This document shows positions 24,601 through 36,029 of a stretch of 64,000 nt of DNA, one piece after another. The stretch covers positions 3,604,453 to 3,668,452 of the forward strand of contig OX365946.1 of assembly GCA_947247005.1 (NCBI GenBank). Reading direction: 5' to 3'. Position 1 is the first letter of the stretch, and every line of letters begins with the position of its first letter. A model generated the notes under the pieces. It was not told where the DNA came from, ran no database searches, and saw only the letters and a list, made by a program, of their open reading frames with translations. The position numbers were made by a program, and so were the translations under genes. The DNA comes from Spisula solida (taxonomy: Eukaryota; Mollusca; Bivalvia; Venerida; Mactridae).

Positions 24601-27600
24601 GATTTTCATTCGTCGAGATGGATATTAACATAGCTGTGTAATGTTTGATTATAAAGGTGTATAAAGTAAGAATTGTAATACATGAAAAACAGAAAAAAAA
24701 CTTTTAAACACTCGAATTTGTATTAAGACATTCAGTTAAAATACTGTTTAGCCACTACGTAAGCAAACTTAAGGAAGGTGCTAGTATGCATTAACTTGGC
24801 ATCAAGTAGTGGTTAAGCGTTATTAATTAACTTTTCTAAGGTAGAACAGAAATGACCACAATCATAGCGTTCAAACCTAGTCACTGTATGACTTATTGGG
24901 ATATTATACAATGCAAAGTATGTGCCTTATTGTGAGTAAAAGCACTTGTGATTTCCCATCACTGTGTGATTCATTGGTAGACTATACAATTCAACGTGTA
25001 TGACTTATTGCGATAACTGGAAGTTGATTCATTTATACTCTTAGACAAATACGTGTATCAGGACAATATACATCTCTTATGACAATATCTTCCAACACTA
25101 CTGTATATGCAAAAGATTGTAATAGCTTTATGTATTATCTCAATAAAAAATACCACATGGAATGACACGTGGTCCAGTTGTTGCAAGTGATATATATTAT
25201 ATATCATAGTGGAACGGTGGTCGAGTGCTTAGCTCGCTCAACTACTAATCTGGAATTTCAAGGTTTGAATCTCTGTCTGGACACAGGAAGTCTAGTCAGA
25301 ATGACTGGACTAGGACATCCCGTCTGAATTCCTTGTATCACGCAAGCATCAACATATCTCTTCTCCTTGAGGTCATTTGCCAATTAGGCAGAGATAAAAC
25401 AGCACTACAACTGTCTGTCGAAAGCAAAAAAGATAAATCGTACATTTCAAAGATATTGAAGTTTTCAATTTCTGTAGTACATATCTAAGTTGCTGTGTCA
25501 ATCCTAAAACATATTTTCATTTTAAACATATTCTGTATTTTATTACCCAGTTAATATTTTAAATGTTCATACCTGCTTGTAATTCAAACATACCAACACA
25601 TTTTAAATTTTAATTTACAAGCCGTAAATATCAAAGTTTTTAATGAATTTATAAATTTATGAAAAACTGTATTAATTACGACATGACATTTATAAATTCA
25701 TTAAAAACTATTAATTACGGCATGTAATTCTAATTGTATATGAATACAGTGATGGATATCCCAGTGAACACTGACTTTCGTAATTAATTTTAACGGTTTC
25801 GTAGCTTGTGGCCATGGTGAACTGCAATTATAGTACATAACCGTATTGGTCATTATCCTATATACGTGTATTTACAATCGCAATTGCATAATTTTTATGT
25901 TTTCAAGTCACATTTCCTTTACATTTTATATGCCAAAATGCTACATCTGTTACGGAAGCAATTTGAGCATTGAATGATATTCTGATTTACACTGACATTT
26001 AAGCTTAATCAGACCATGAACCATATAATATTTTCTTGATGTTTTTTGTTAGTCCACAAACATCAATTCATATGATACCAGAGGATTTCATCACTGAATA
26101 TGATAAAAAGTTTCTAACATTTTCATCACATGGACGTTTATCGTAAACTCCATATACATATATATGACAATAATATGGTTTGACATTTTAAATGTTTTGG
26201 TATCAGGAGGAAAGTGGATTTGCCTACCGGTCTAGTGTAAATAAGCGTGGTATAGTGTGGACAGGTTTCCCATTATTTTATCATCAGCTGCTTGCCACAT
26301 ATATATATCGTATTACATTTGGATCTGGCAAATGTCAAATTGTATCATTGAGTGAGGGTTTGAAAACCCAAAAATATTTTGGCATTTAAATCACATTATT
26401 CCTTACAATGTTCACAAATATTTCATATGAGGGTTTAAAGTATTCAACTGTCTACATAATTTAATAGTTTAACTTTAACAATAACCACATCTTAACAAAT
26501 GGTTATTAAAAACTGCTCTGCTGAAAACATAAGGAAATAGCACATAGCAGGATTTGGCTCTAACCCCTCGATATTATGTAAGCAGATAACTGACTTCCAT
26601 TAACGATTTATACTCAAATTGTAAAAAAGTGTTGCCGTCACCTACATGTATTACATATTGTATTCCATTGCATAACAAATTTATTACATGATAAAACATG
26701 TCAAACTCCCTGAATTACGAAAACAGTATTTGACATACATTATATGACACAGACAAGACGCCGTGCATTTAGATATTAACTTTTGCAACACGGTTAACCT
26801 ATCTAAACGCGAGATACAACATTTTGACCCTAAAAATACATATGAAATTTACGACATTTTGGATATTTTCATAAATTTAACTAAGTACCTATAAATACCT
26901 TTTCCAATGCATCAAAACCAATAAAAAGGATTTTGTAAATATAATGCATACTTCTGGTGATATATTTACATAACTAACCTGCAGGGGAAATAAGTACGCG
27001 TCTACCAAATTTATCATATCTCTTAGGAGAGTAGTATACTCTGCAACATAAAACACAAGTTGAAATAACGACAAATATATAGTTATCACATTTCCGAACG
27101 GCCATCTATTATGTCCGTTATTCCAAGCCTAAACACAATATCAACATTCGCGTCGTCTGGTCATCAGTACGGAAATGAAAGTGTAAGGTTATCTGAGGAT
27201 TCCAGTTTTCAGTGAGTTCGGTTTTGTTAGTTAAAATGTAGTTGAATGATTTTAAGTATCGAAGTCGCGCAAAAATATATCAGACATTTCAACATCATTG
27301 TCCATCGTTAAATTGTTTTTATTGTCATTTACTAGCCAAAGCACGTACCCAGACTTTAGCACTGCCAAAACTCCTTCCTCCGCTGGATCAACGTCCATGA
27401 ACCATTTAGGATGCAATGTTTTGCATGTCCAGTAATTTTCTAAAGATTTCCGGGCCTCAAGTTGGCTAAATTTACGAGCCCGTAAAAACCTCAAGAGAAA
27501 TTCAAAATCTGGAATCGAAATGTGAGAAACCATTACACTCGACAGTGTAGAATTCAAATGCGATAATTATTATACTATACTGTCTATATTGTCCTATGTT

Positions 27601-30600
27601 CCTATGTATTATATACAACTGTACATACAATGTATGTATATATGGAAACTTTGTGGCATACTATTATTAGCTTACGCCGTAGAGTATGTGCCAATGCATT
27701 CGTAGGATGATGTCTCATCTCATAATTGTAATCCTTAACCACAATCCAGACAGTGGCTAGCTTTCATTTTGCCATACTAAGTCAAGTGTCTAATTACTAG
27801 ATCCGATCGTAAGAACCCATTGACATATGCATAACACGATGATAATGTAAAGAGGTACATGCACGTATTAGATGTGTTGTGTATTGCACATGTTTAAGCT
27901 GTAACAAGTCGGTTATTTTTACACACATACCTGTTGGAGATGAAAGCCACGACTGTTCTAACACCCATTGTCGCAATGTCTGAACTGCAAGTTCTCTGTC
28001 CTTGTCATTTAACTCATGTAGTTCAGTTCTGACAATTTCTCTACTTCTTTCATCTAATGTACTAACGAATTGACAATCACCTGCTCAATATAATCATGCA
28101 TGTATGTATCCGAATATCGCATATTTGACCAGACCCAAGACGTTTACAAATATCATTCGAGAATAGAGTTCCTTAATGCAGGGATTCTATTTTGGTTTTA
28201 AAAACATTGGAAATATAGAATATGTTCGTATAATCCAATGCTAGTAACTATGTTGGACAGGCCTCGTACTTCATATACAATGTGCATGCGACAACTGTGC
28301 GTTTTTATACCCCGGCATCTACTTCCGTTAGTCTGTTCGTTCGTCCGAAAATGTTACCCAAAACTGTTAGGTTGTTGAAACTCAAATATTTTTGAAGTAC
28401 ATCAAGTCATTGCTTTCAGGCTTGGTATTCTTGCTTGCAATCACAAACACGTCAAAGCCATGTAACACTATCCAACATTGTAACATAATTTGTTAACACA
28501 TGTTTTCGAAATACGCTTGTATCGAAGCTAGTTTTTCAATTAAGGAGGTACTCCCACGTTTGATTTAACGATCGAATTTTCCTTGAAACATCTTAAAATG
28601 ACAGAACAATCTTCAGAACAACATTAAACTCATAAAAATGAATGGCTCGTTTTCGACATACATGTACATGACTTTCTAATGACCCACCATTGTATTGTGT
28701 TCATTTTATCTATTTCCTGCATTTAAGGCACAATAATGTTCTTTTTACGATTTTTACTATATGAAACCACTTTTAAGCAATGCATGATATTTTATGTGTT
28801 CTATGGTCATTCCTAATGACATTAGTCACAATTCCGACTGCCTGGTGAACAAATACAGCATTTGAACATGATAAATAGTTACCCCACACACTTGCAAAAC
28901 AGTGGGATTTTCAAATGAACGTCAAAAAATATCCAACGATCAAACAAAATTTAGAATTGGCCATAATTTTAGTGGAGTATCAAACAGAACACCAGTTTAG
29001 TCAAATAAAGAATAGGGGTCACCAGCCTTTTTGGGAGCTATTTAATCAAAAAGTACTAATTATGACTCAATTTGCATAAAATAAACCTAATATTCTATAT
29101 TGTAATGAAATAATGTTATAATAACTAAACTATGCACTACATATTATATATAAGCATGTGCATTTGAACAATTGTAGGGACTTATTGTGAACCCATATTA
29201 TTCACAATTCTGCCGCTCCCCACCCACTTTTCATACATGCACAAAATAAAAAGTTAAAACTATCTATTTTGTGCAATAGTATTATGTTTATTGTAATTAA
29301 TCAACATTCATATGCGATCCTTCAAACCAAAATTTATGTTTGTTCTAAGACTTATCTTATACGATTTTGAAAGTGTGTGCATGCGCACAAGGCAGTTCGG
29401 ACCCCCTTAATGACGCCGCGAGTGACACGTTTTCACGTTATACCGTAATTCTGATTTTGTAAAATGTGACAGTACATAAACTTATTATATTAGCGCGGCC
29501 TTATCGTTCGCTCTCTCAGAATGAACATTCTAAGTTATTACTTGTTTATGTAAGTGGCATTTGGCAGAAAAAGCGCTTAATCTAATTATATATCTAAGAG
29601 TACCGGGGTTGACTAAGAACGAAACACTTGGGCAATGTATATACTACATTTTCTAGATGTTTTTATCGTATAACTCACAATATACTGATAAACATATACC
29701 TTATACGAACGACATACATTTGTATAATGATATGTTTAACTTTAATAATGTACTGTACATAACCATTCGAGCCTATATGCTTAATACCTATAAATATTCT
29801 TGCTTTAGTTGTCGTCCTACTATATTTGTTATGTTGCACGAGTCAATACGTTCTTATGTTACAATAACGAAAACACACTAGATTTCTAGTTTTAATTAAT
29901 TCCAGGTAAATAACCTATAGTTTGCGAGATACATAGAACATGCATTTTCAACATTTAATGATACATTATACATAATTTATATAAGAGGATAATAAACACT
30001 ATGCTAGTAGTGTACTATATTATAAGATCTAACGAAAATAGAAACTATAAAAATACCGTTCTGTTTAAATAATAACATCATAAATTTATCAGATGTTACG
30101 GTATAGTATTATATACATTTTATATGTTAGAAGATATCGCAGCGTGCAGACGATCCGTAAATGAGATTAGTGAGTGAATTATGTACACAGCGGTTGATGG
30201 ATTGTCTTCCATATTCTTATTTTGTCAGTCTGGTTAATTAAATAAAGCTTAGAAATATTATATAGGCCGAGCTTAATCAAGTAAATAATATTATCATAAC
30301 GGAAAACGAACACGTGGTTTTATACGGTAAATTGCCGTTGTTACATACATGCAGTTACTGCAACGTCATTCGCGTAAACGTACAGCGTAAGCCTGTTCAG
30401 ACTCGTACTCGTATAAACTTTAAATAACTAATGATCTAATGATCATATTTCGGCCAAAATTGGCATAGCACAATGATACCATCCTGCCTAATCGCATTCC
30501 AATTTTCTTATTTTTCAGTGATCATTAAGACAGTTGTGTTATTTGATGTATATTGAAATCAATTAAATTTGGACCTCTTAACACAGGGAGAAAATCTAGC

Positions 30601-31155
30601 ATTCCGTTGGTGATTTTAATCTTTCATGTATTTAACGTTATAATATCTGACGCATTGGATTTATGTGCTTTCATCCGAACGATCAACATTGTAAGGCCCT
30701 TGTACATACACAAAACGTTTGAAAATGTATGAATTTGAATCTGAGGGGATAATATTTTGTTGCATTACCTATTGGAAGACATGAATACCTGACAGGCCTC
30801 CTATGCATAAGTACAACTTTGAAAATACTGAAAAATATACCGTTATCTTTATCACAGGACCGTAAAATAGGTTATTGTATGTATCGGATGTTCTGAATTT
30901 AATTTTGACTGTCAAATGTAAATATATATTTAACATATAACTTATGAATAAAACCTTATTCGAAAATCATCTATACTGCGGAGATTTCTTTCAGAGAATA
31001 AGTAGATGTATTCCATTTACTGTGGCAAATTTTCATACCTGTACGTTCACTAGATACTGAGCCATCTTCACTTTATGCGATTTGTTTAGCCACTAATGAC
31101 CTATAAAAAATGCAAAAGCAACATTAAATACATATATACCTGCTTCGATCGACAT
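18628..31155 (-). CDS. CRAL-TRIO lipid-transfer protein, paralog B
   Basis: The eight exons are 31140-31155 (ATG), 27931-28080, 27349-27508, 26979-27040, 22943-23148, 21226-21336, 19324-19447 and 18628-18776 (TGA). All borders are GT-AG, and the 978 nt give 325 codons with no stop. Intron phases are the same as in genes A and C. N-terminal helices read LRQWVLEQSW and FLLRFLRARKF. The SEC14-type pocket includes YDKFGRRVLI, KDYLQFFQ, TRPLMTDKLQKR and SFPKEYLPDEYQG. In exon 6, 28 of 37 residues match gene C but 18 of 37 match gene A, which makes B and C sisters. Role as for A: a soluble carrier for a small hydrophobic ligand, identity unknown. The span is enlarged by a 2.9-kb transposon in intron 4 and a 3-kb first intron that carries other repeats. 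Confidence 0.93.
18970..19255 (-). mobile_element. Two adjacent copies of the GTGCTGCCTTCC retroposon
   Basis: 'GGAAAGGGAAGGCAGCATTC' begins near 18977. 'CGGACAGCGAAGGCAGCACT' begins near 19112, followed by 'AACCAGCC' and AC-rich sequence. The longer second copy matches the one at 33750. Both lie in intron 7 of gene B. Confidence 0.6.
19866..19972 (+). mobile_element. tRNA-like sequence with A and B boxes
   Basis: 'GTGGCCTAGTGGTTAAG' resembles an RNA polymerase III A box and 'GTGGGTTCGAGTCC' a B box, spaced as in a tRNA with a long variable arm. The T stem does not pair properly (two mismatches) and no clean acceptor stem can be drawn. It is therefore a decayed tRNA gene or a SINE head, not a working tRNA. 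Confidence 0.45.
20434..20512 (-). mobile_element. tRNA-like sequence, minus strand
   Basis: Read on the minus strand, 'TGGCGCAGTAGGCTAAG' (A-box-like) is followed by 'CTGGGTTCGAATCCCA' (B-box-like). The T stem pairs at four of five positions, but an acceptor stem is not evident. It is likely a tRNA pseudogene or SINE head within intron 6 of gene B. Confidence 0.45.
20697..21032 (+). mobile_element. Old dispersed repeat of about 340 bp, copy 1
   Basis: It is alignable along its length with 30567-30902 in opposite orientation. Shared blocks include 'ATACCGTTATCTTT', 'AAAACGTTTG', 'GTATGAATTTGAAT' and 'TAGCATTCCGTTG' (as read on the minus strand here). It has no reading frame and lies in intron 6 of gene B. 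Confidence 0.7.
23708..26571 (-). mobile_element. 2.86-kb TA-flanked inverted-repeat transposon, uninterrupted copy
   Basis: The plus-strand ends are CCGAGGAATTACAGCC and GGCTCTAACCCCTCGA, flanked on both sides by TA (23706-23707 and 26572-26573). It matches 48231-49635 joined directly to 55564-57048, in reverse. Here the sequence runs unbroken through about 25190, where the other copy holds a 5.9-kb insertion. It carries a tRNA-like segment (25203-25277) and a 65-codon frame (26192-26389) that is conserved only because the DNA is. No transposase is visible, so it is probably non-autonomous. It fills most of intron 4 of gene B. Confidence 0.85.
25203..25277 (+). other. tRNA-like segment inside the outer transposon
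   Basis: 'GGTGGTCGAGTGCTTAGCTC' followed by 'AAGGTTTGAATCTC' resembles a serine/leucine-type tRNA body with weak A and B boxes. The same segment is on the minus strand at about 49553-49627 in the second copy. It could be a captured SINE head or an internal polymerase III promoter. Confidence 0.35.
28084..30566. other. Intron 1 of gene B, no gene
   Basis: Mostly AT-rich DNA. A short 'TATACCCCGGCATCTACTTC' and 'GTTCGTTCGTCCG' segment near 28310-28355 resembles the start of a common mollusc repeat with (GTCC)n runs. A related piece is at 42062-42100. A 74-codon frame at 29657-29881 has no motif. Confidence 0.4.
30567..30902 (-). mobile_element. Old dispersed repeat of about 340 bp, copy 2
   Basis: The inverted counterpart of 20697-21032. 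Both copies lie inside introns of gene B (intron 1 here, intron 6 there). Divergence is substantial, with many small differences, so the insertions are old. Confidence 0.7.
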
Positions 31156-31390
31156 CCTTAAGTACACACAAAGTAACGATTTAAATCACTGATTAAGTCC
31201 GCAACACTATTATATGTTTTTACGTAACTATTTAATGTTCAGCTGAAGCGTCTCGCTTGATAACACCGGTAAAGCCTTTGGGGCTAATGAGGTATGTAGT
31301 ATTCATACACAGTGACTTGTATTGATTTACTGTGGCTTGACATCATCCGTGCGAACCCGCGTATTAGATGTAACTGCTTGCGTTAGAATA

Positions 31391-32899
31391 ACAAGAGCAG
31401 TCCACGAGCGGCGCACTCCAGTATTCTCAGTGCCATGCTAGGATTGTACAATCATTATACATTCAAAACAAAATGATTCATAACAGCAGCATTATCCTCT
31501 GCTGTGTAGAGGTTGGGGCTTCTAAGTTGAAATAGGGAGATAAATGTGGCACAATGCAGGACCGCTACCTACTTATGTGTAGGTCCTCTGGGTCATGAAA
31601 GTGAACAAATAAGCAGTTATAAGTCCAAAGGGGGCATAATTGCAACAGAATACTAAATAGTTATCTTCTCCTCTGTAGGGCTTGGGGTCATGATGATGAA
31701 CAAGTAAGTATGCAAAGTATCAAAGCAATATTCACTTATAAGGTAATAGAGGTTAAAAAGCCTGTACCTTAACTTAATCATTTGCACTTAGTGGAAAAAG
31801 GGGCATACTTTCACCAAAATGCTTGATAAAGTTACCTACCCCTGTGTAGGGGTTGAGGTCATGGTGGTGAACAAGTATGCAAACTATCAAAACAATATAT
31901 CAATGCACTTTGAAGATATTAGATGTTAACAAACCTGTACCTAAACTTTTACATTTGCTTTTCCAAGTCCAAAAGGGGGCATAATTTCAACAAAAAGCTT
32001 GATAGAGTTACATACCCCTGTGTAGGGGTTGGGGTCGTGATGATGGACAAGTGTTCAAAGCAAAATGTGAATGCAATTTGAACATATTAGAGGTGAAAAA
32101 ACTGTATCTAAACTTTAACATTTGCACTAAGTTGAAAAAGGGGACATAATTTTACCAAAATGCTTAATAGAGTTACCTACTCCTGTGTATGGGTTGGGGG
32201 TATAATGGTGAATATATAATTATGCAAAGTATCAATTTGAAGCAATATGTCAATGCATTTTGAAGATATTTGAGGTTGAAAAACGTGTACCTTAACTTCA
32301 ACATTTGCATTTCCATGTCCAAAAGGAGGCATAAGTTCAACAGATGCTTGATAGAGTTACCTACCCCAGTGTATGGGTTGGGTCATGGTGGAGAACAAGT
32401 ATCCAAATTGAAACTATTAGAGGTGAAAAAACCTGTACCTAAACTTTAACATTTGCACCATGTTGAAAAAGGGGGCATTATTTTACCAAAATACTTGATA
32501 GAGTTACCTACTTCTGTGTATATGTTGGGGTCATGATGGTGAACCAGTATACAAATAATCAAAACAATATGTCAATGCACTTTGCAGATCTTAGAGGTTA
32601 AAAAACCTGTACCTAAACTTTAACATTTACACTGTTTGCACTAAGTAGAAAAAGGGGAAATAATTTCAACAAAATGCCTGATACCTACTCCTGCATATGG
32701 TTAGGGGTATTGATGGCGAACAAGTTTGCAAAGTATGAAAGCAATATCTCAAAGGACTTTGAAAAAAATATAAGAGGTTAAAAAAAAACCTGTACCTAAA
32801 CTTTAACATAAGCATTACGCCGACGCCGACGCCAACGACAACGCCGACGCTCGGATGACTGCAATAGCTCCCCTTATTCTACGAACAGTGAAGCTAAAA
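31391..32899 (+). mobile_element. Repeat element with internal tandem array, copy 1
   Basis: It starts 'ACAAGAGCAGTCCACGAGCG' and ends with 'ATTACGCCGACGCCGACGCC' followed by 'GACTGCAATAGCTCC' and 'TTCTACGAACAGTG'. Between the ends are about eight units of about 130-170 bp containing 'GTTACCTACCCCTGTGTAGG', 'GTCATGATGGTGAACAAGTA' and 'AACCTGTACCTAAACTTTAA'. A shorter copy with the same two ends is at 57588-58596. It is non-coding. The layout (short unique ends around tandem units) is like that described for Pearl-type and other Helitron-like bivalve elements, but I see no terminal hairpin that settles the class. Confidence 0.8.
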
Positions 32900-33749
32900 A
32901 GGAGTGCATACACAAGGGGAAAACAAACGACCCAAACATCGACCATGTTCGTTACAAAGATTTCAAAATTGCATTGTGATATTCATCCTTATGCACCAGT
33001 CAATTGTAACTACGACCCTAACACCGGGGAATAGCGGGGATGCTTAATGTCGCTTTTTTAAATCCCTGGTAAATTCCCCAGGGCCTTATATGGTAAAACC
33101 CCGCAAATACCCATGCCCTATACCTCACGAGTATAGTCACAGCTGTATTATCCCGCTATTGTGTTGCAAAACGACAGCTCCGCACTCACACGGCTGTGCG
33201 GGTACATATGAAATATATTCTCCCATGATGCTATTAGAGGGGTCGCAACAAGGAATATTTAAATAACTTTTGGAGAGCTCGCCTTGCATAGATGTGTGGA
33301 GTCAGAAACGTCCATTGGAGTCCATATAGACACTGTTGTCAGCATTTAATTATCGTCACCCATGCGTAATGTATTAAAAAGCTTACCTTGTAATTTTATT
33401 TCTATATCATAATTGCTGCATACAAATTACTTGCGTTTACTTACAAGCGTACTCCTGATTATGATTGATAATGACAGTCACATAATTATGTATTTTGTGG
33501 AATACACTGTATGTTTCAAGTACTGGTATTTCAGTGCATTTATTTAACATTCTATAGTACGAAACTGTTGACATTTTCTACCCCTTATTCCTTTATCCTT
33601 GCAAGGGGCACGATATGTAGTAAGTGGTTCATTTAGGGAAACTGTTAAGACTCTCCAACCACAAAGGGCTACTCAATTTCTGTATATGAGACTAAGGCGG
33701 GAATTCGGCAAGTTTTTGGGTCTTTCTGATTACATAATATTATAATAAT

Positions 33750-33985
33750 AAGTCAGATAGGGAAGGCAGCACTCATATTAACCAGCCGAGCATGGACAAC
33801 ATAAAACACACACGGCACAATGCTCACGTGAACCAGCCGACCACAGAAAAGCATACAAGGCACAGAGTCCAACTAAACAAGTCATGATCCTCCCATGTCC
33901 AAACTGTCGAAAATATGAATACACCAGTTACAGCAACCAAGAAGCTGAATGCCCAAGCTGAATGACCCAGTTCCAACAGCACATT
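33750..33985 (-). mobile_element. GTGCTGCCTTCC retroposon, longer copy
   Basis: An (AAT)n run abuts 'AAGTCAGATAGGGAAGGCAG', then 'CACTCATATTAACCAGCCGA' and AC-rich sequence, and it reaches 'CCCATGTCCAAACTGTCGAA' as in the copy at 19108. On the minus strand the (ATT)n run is therefore a 3' tail, as expected of a retroposon. Confidence 0.6.
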
Positions 33986-35684
33986 CTTAAAGTCAATTTT
34001 GCATAGTTTGAGCCGTGTGTCCTGCGGGTCTCTAACAGGTTGTTAAAGAAGCATTGTACTGCTTTGCTGATAGTTTCTTTGTTACGTAGTCCTTATGAGT
34101 TGGTAAAGAACGTAACGCTAGTGTTCGTATAGTGGCTTTATTCATTTAGTTTGTTACACAGTTCATAAACATAGTAGAACTTACATAGAAGCGCCGACGT
34201 TTGCCCACATAACGGCAATACCAGATTCCCCCCTTGGCTATAGAATGACCAAGATTCTCAAAACACCACTGGCTATTTTCAAAAGTAACCATGATGCAGA
34301 GTGACAAAACGCCTTATTGTTTTTTTTTTTTAATTTGACGATGCATCCACTTTCTATGGACCAAATATAAAATAAAATTTGCACCACTCGGTCAATTACT
34401 CGTCCATTTTACGATTTTTGTCTTTTCATGATTCAATGGATCGTTGTATTTAAAGATGGAAAAACTTCCTAGTTCCAATTACTTGCATAGTTTTCAATAG
34501 CATACAAACAAAGTGTTACGCACAAATACGAATAAAAAAGGTATACGTTAGAAAAACATGCACACTTATAGAATGTAGTAAGTGTACAAGCACAGGCCGT
34601 TATTATTATTGCATAAAACATTGGTTTCTTCGTTGTTTCGGAAATAATGTACATATACGAGAGACTATAGACTATTTTGGAAAGTTTTATTTAGATATCA
34701 CGACGTAAATATAGTCATACCACAAACATTATAATTAGTCCAGGTAACAATAACGGAGCACATCGTAATCATGAACGCATTTTAGAGGTTGTCACACATT
34801 TTCCTCCGTAGACAGCGGCATGTGGACCAACAGGCTCTAATCTTTACTAATTTACAACGGTTTTCATATGAAAGTATGCACAACTGTCTGTTTTCGCGTA
34901 ACTTTGTCACAAACCCTTACTTTCACCCGTTACTCTTGATACATGCCCCACTCAGATAGTAGCTTGCATTCACTCATCTCATTCACTCATTTAATTAGGC
35001 TTTCAGTCGTACAAATCTTCATTCTCGTCACTTAAATTTTGAAGCTGGCGAAATAACAATGCATTTAAATATGTTAACGTTTATTTTTTCCTTGTCAGAA
35101 AGATAAAAGTGAGATTTGTGTGTCTGTAGAAGTCATACTGATGCGCAAACATCTTTTTATCGTCAACGTATGGTTTTGTCAGGTATCTTGTCTTCTTCCG
35201 TTGACCGATACAAACTTCTAAAGCAACCTCGTACAGGCACTCGACATACAGACAGAACGTTCTAACTATACAACTTTCAATATGAAACAATTTTCATGAG
35301 TTAGGATTACATACATGGGGACATAAACAATAGAAAACAAACAACACATAATACTACGAAACTACTGAGTCAATATAGCAACATTCCAAAGCAATCTCGT
35401 ACATACACTTAGCATACACATTATTAATTTTCTAACTACATTTCTAATATGTAATTTATTTCTTATTGGAGTATGCAATTTGTTCAAACTTCGCAATAAC
35501 ATAAATCAGAGCTAATACACAATTTTCAGGAAAATGTATTTGATTGCTTTGCAAAATCAGGAATATAGGTAATGCATGTGTTATTGTAGACATTATAATG
35601 ATGAATAAAATAAACCAACTAATCGAGTTGTGTTTCGTATTCTTTCAATATTTTTCTCGTTCGATTACACTGTCACAGCATATA

Positions 35685-35928
35685 AGCTTTAAGGTCGTAA
35701 GTGCAAAATCAATATTATGAGAAAAAAACAAGAAAAAACAGTCTGAAAACTACTCTTTACTTATGGAAATACAAGCTTTTTAAACTTCAGTATGGTCAAC
35801 ATGACCTCTTCCGATTTTCATGAAAATAGGCTCGTAAAAAGCGCCTTAAGATGCAAAATTCTAAAATGCATGAGTCTTAAAAGGTCGTAAGTAGTACATG
35901 TACTTATGGCCTTCTAATTCTAAGTCAA
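35685..35928. mobile_element. MITE-like element, copy 2 of the 7534 family
   Basis: Ends carry 'AAGGTCGTAAGT' and its inverse '(A)CTTATGGCCTTCTAATTCTAA'. The interior shares 'AACTTCAGTATGGTCAACAT' and 'GACCTCTTCCGATTTTCATG' with the copy at 7534-7787. The left terminus is eroded. It lies about 100 bp beyond the stop codon of gene C. Confidence 0.75.
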
Positions 35929-36029
35929 ATATTTGCTTTAAAACATACATGGATTTCCTTGACCGGTATTGAAAAAGGATAATAGTTCCAATGTTGTGAC
36001 CAAGGTCAGTAAACACCAATATTGCAATG

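Larger units (their letters stand above)
32900..36029. other. Spacer between genes B and C
   Basis: No gene. It contains a GC-rich, partly palindromic segment at about 33015-33175 (CCGGGGAATAGCGGGG and CCCAGGGCC). It also holds one retroposon copy (33750-33985) and one MITE copy (35685-35928). The rest is AT-rich and unassigned. Confidence 0.45.

Noticed and set aside
26192..26389. A 65-codon frame also found at 48413-48610 on the other strand, suggesting a conserved small protein
   Set aside because: Both lie in the two copies of the same transposon and are alike because the whole DNA is alike. No motif, and the flanking non-coding DNA is equally conserved.
27252..27557. Open frame running beyond exon 3 of gene B on both sides
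   Set aside because: The extensions lie past the GT donor at 27347-27348 and the AG acceptor at 27509-27510. The matching exons of A and C stop at the same places.
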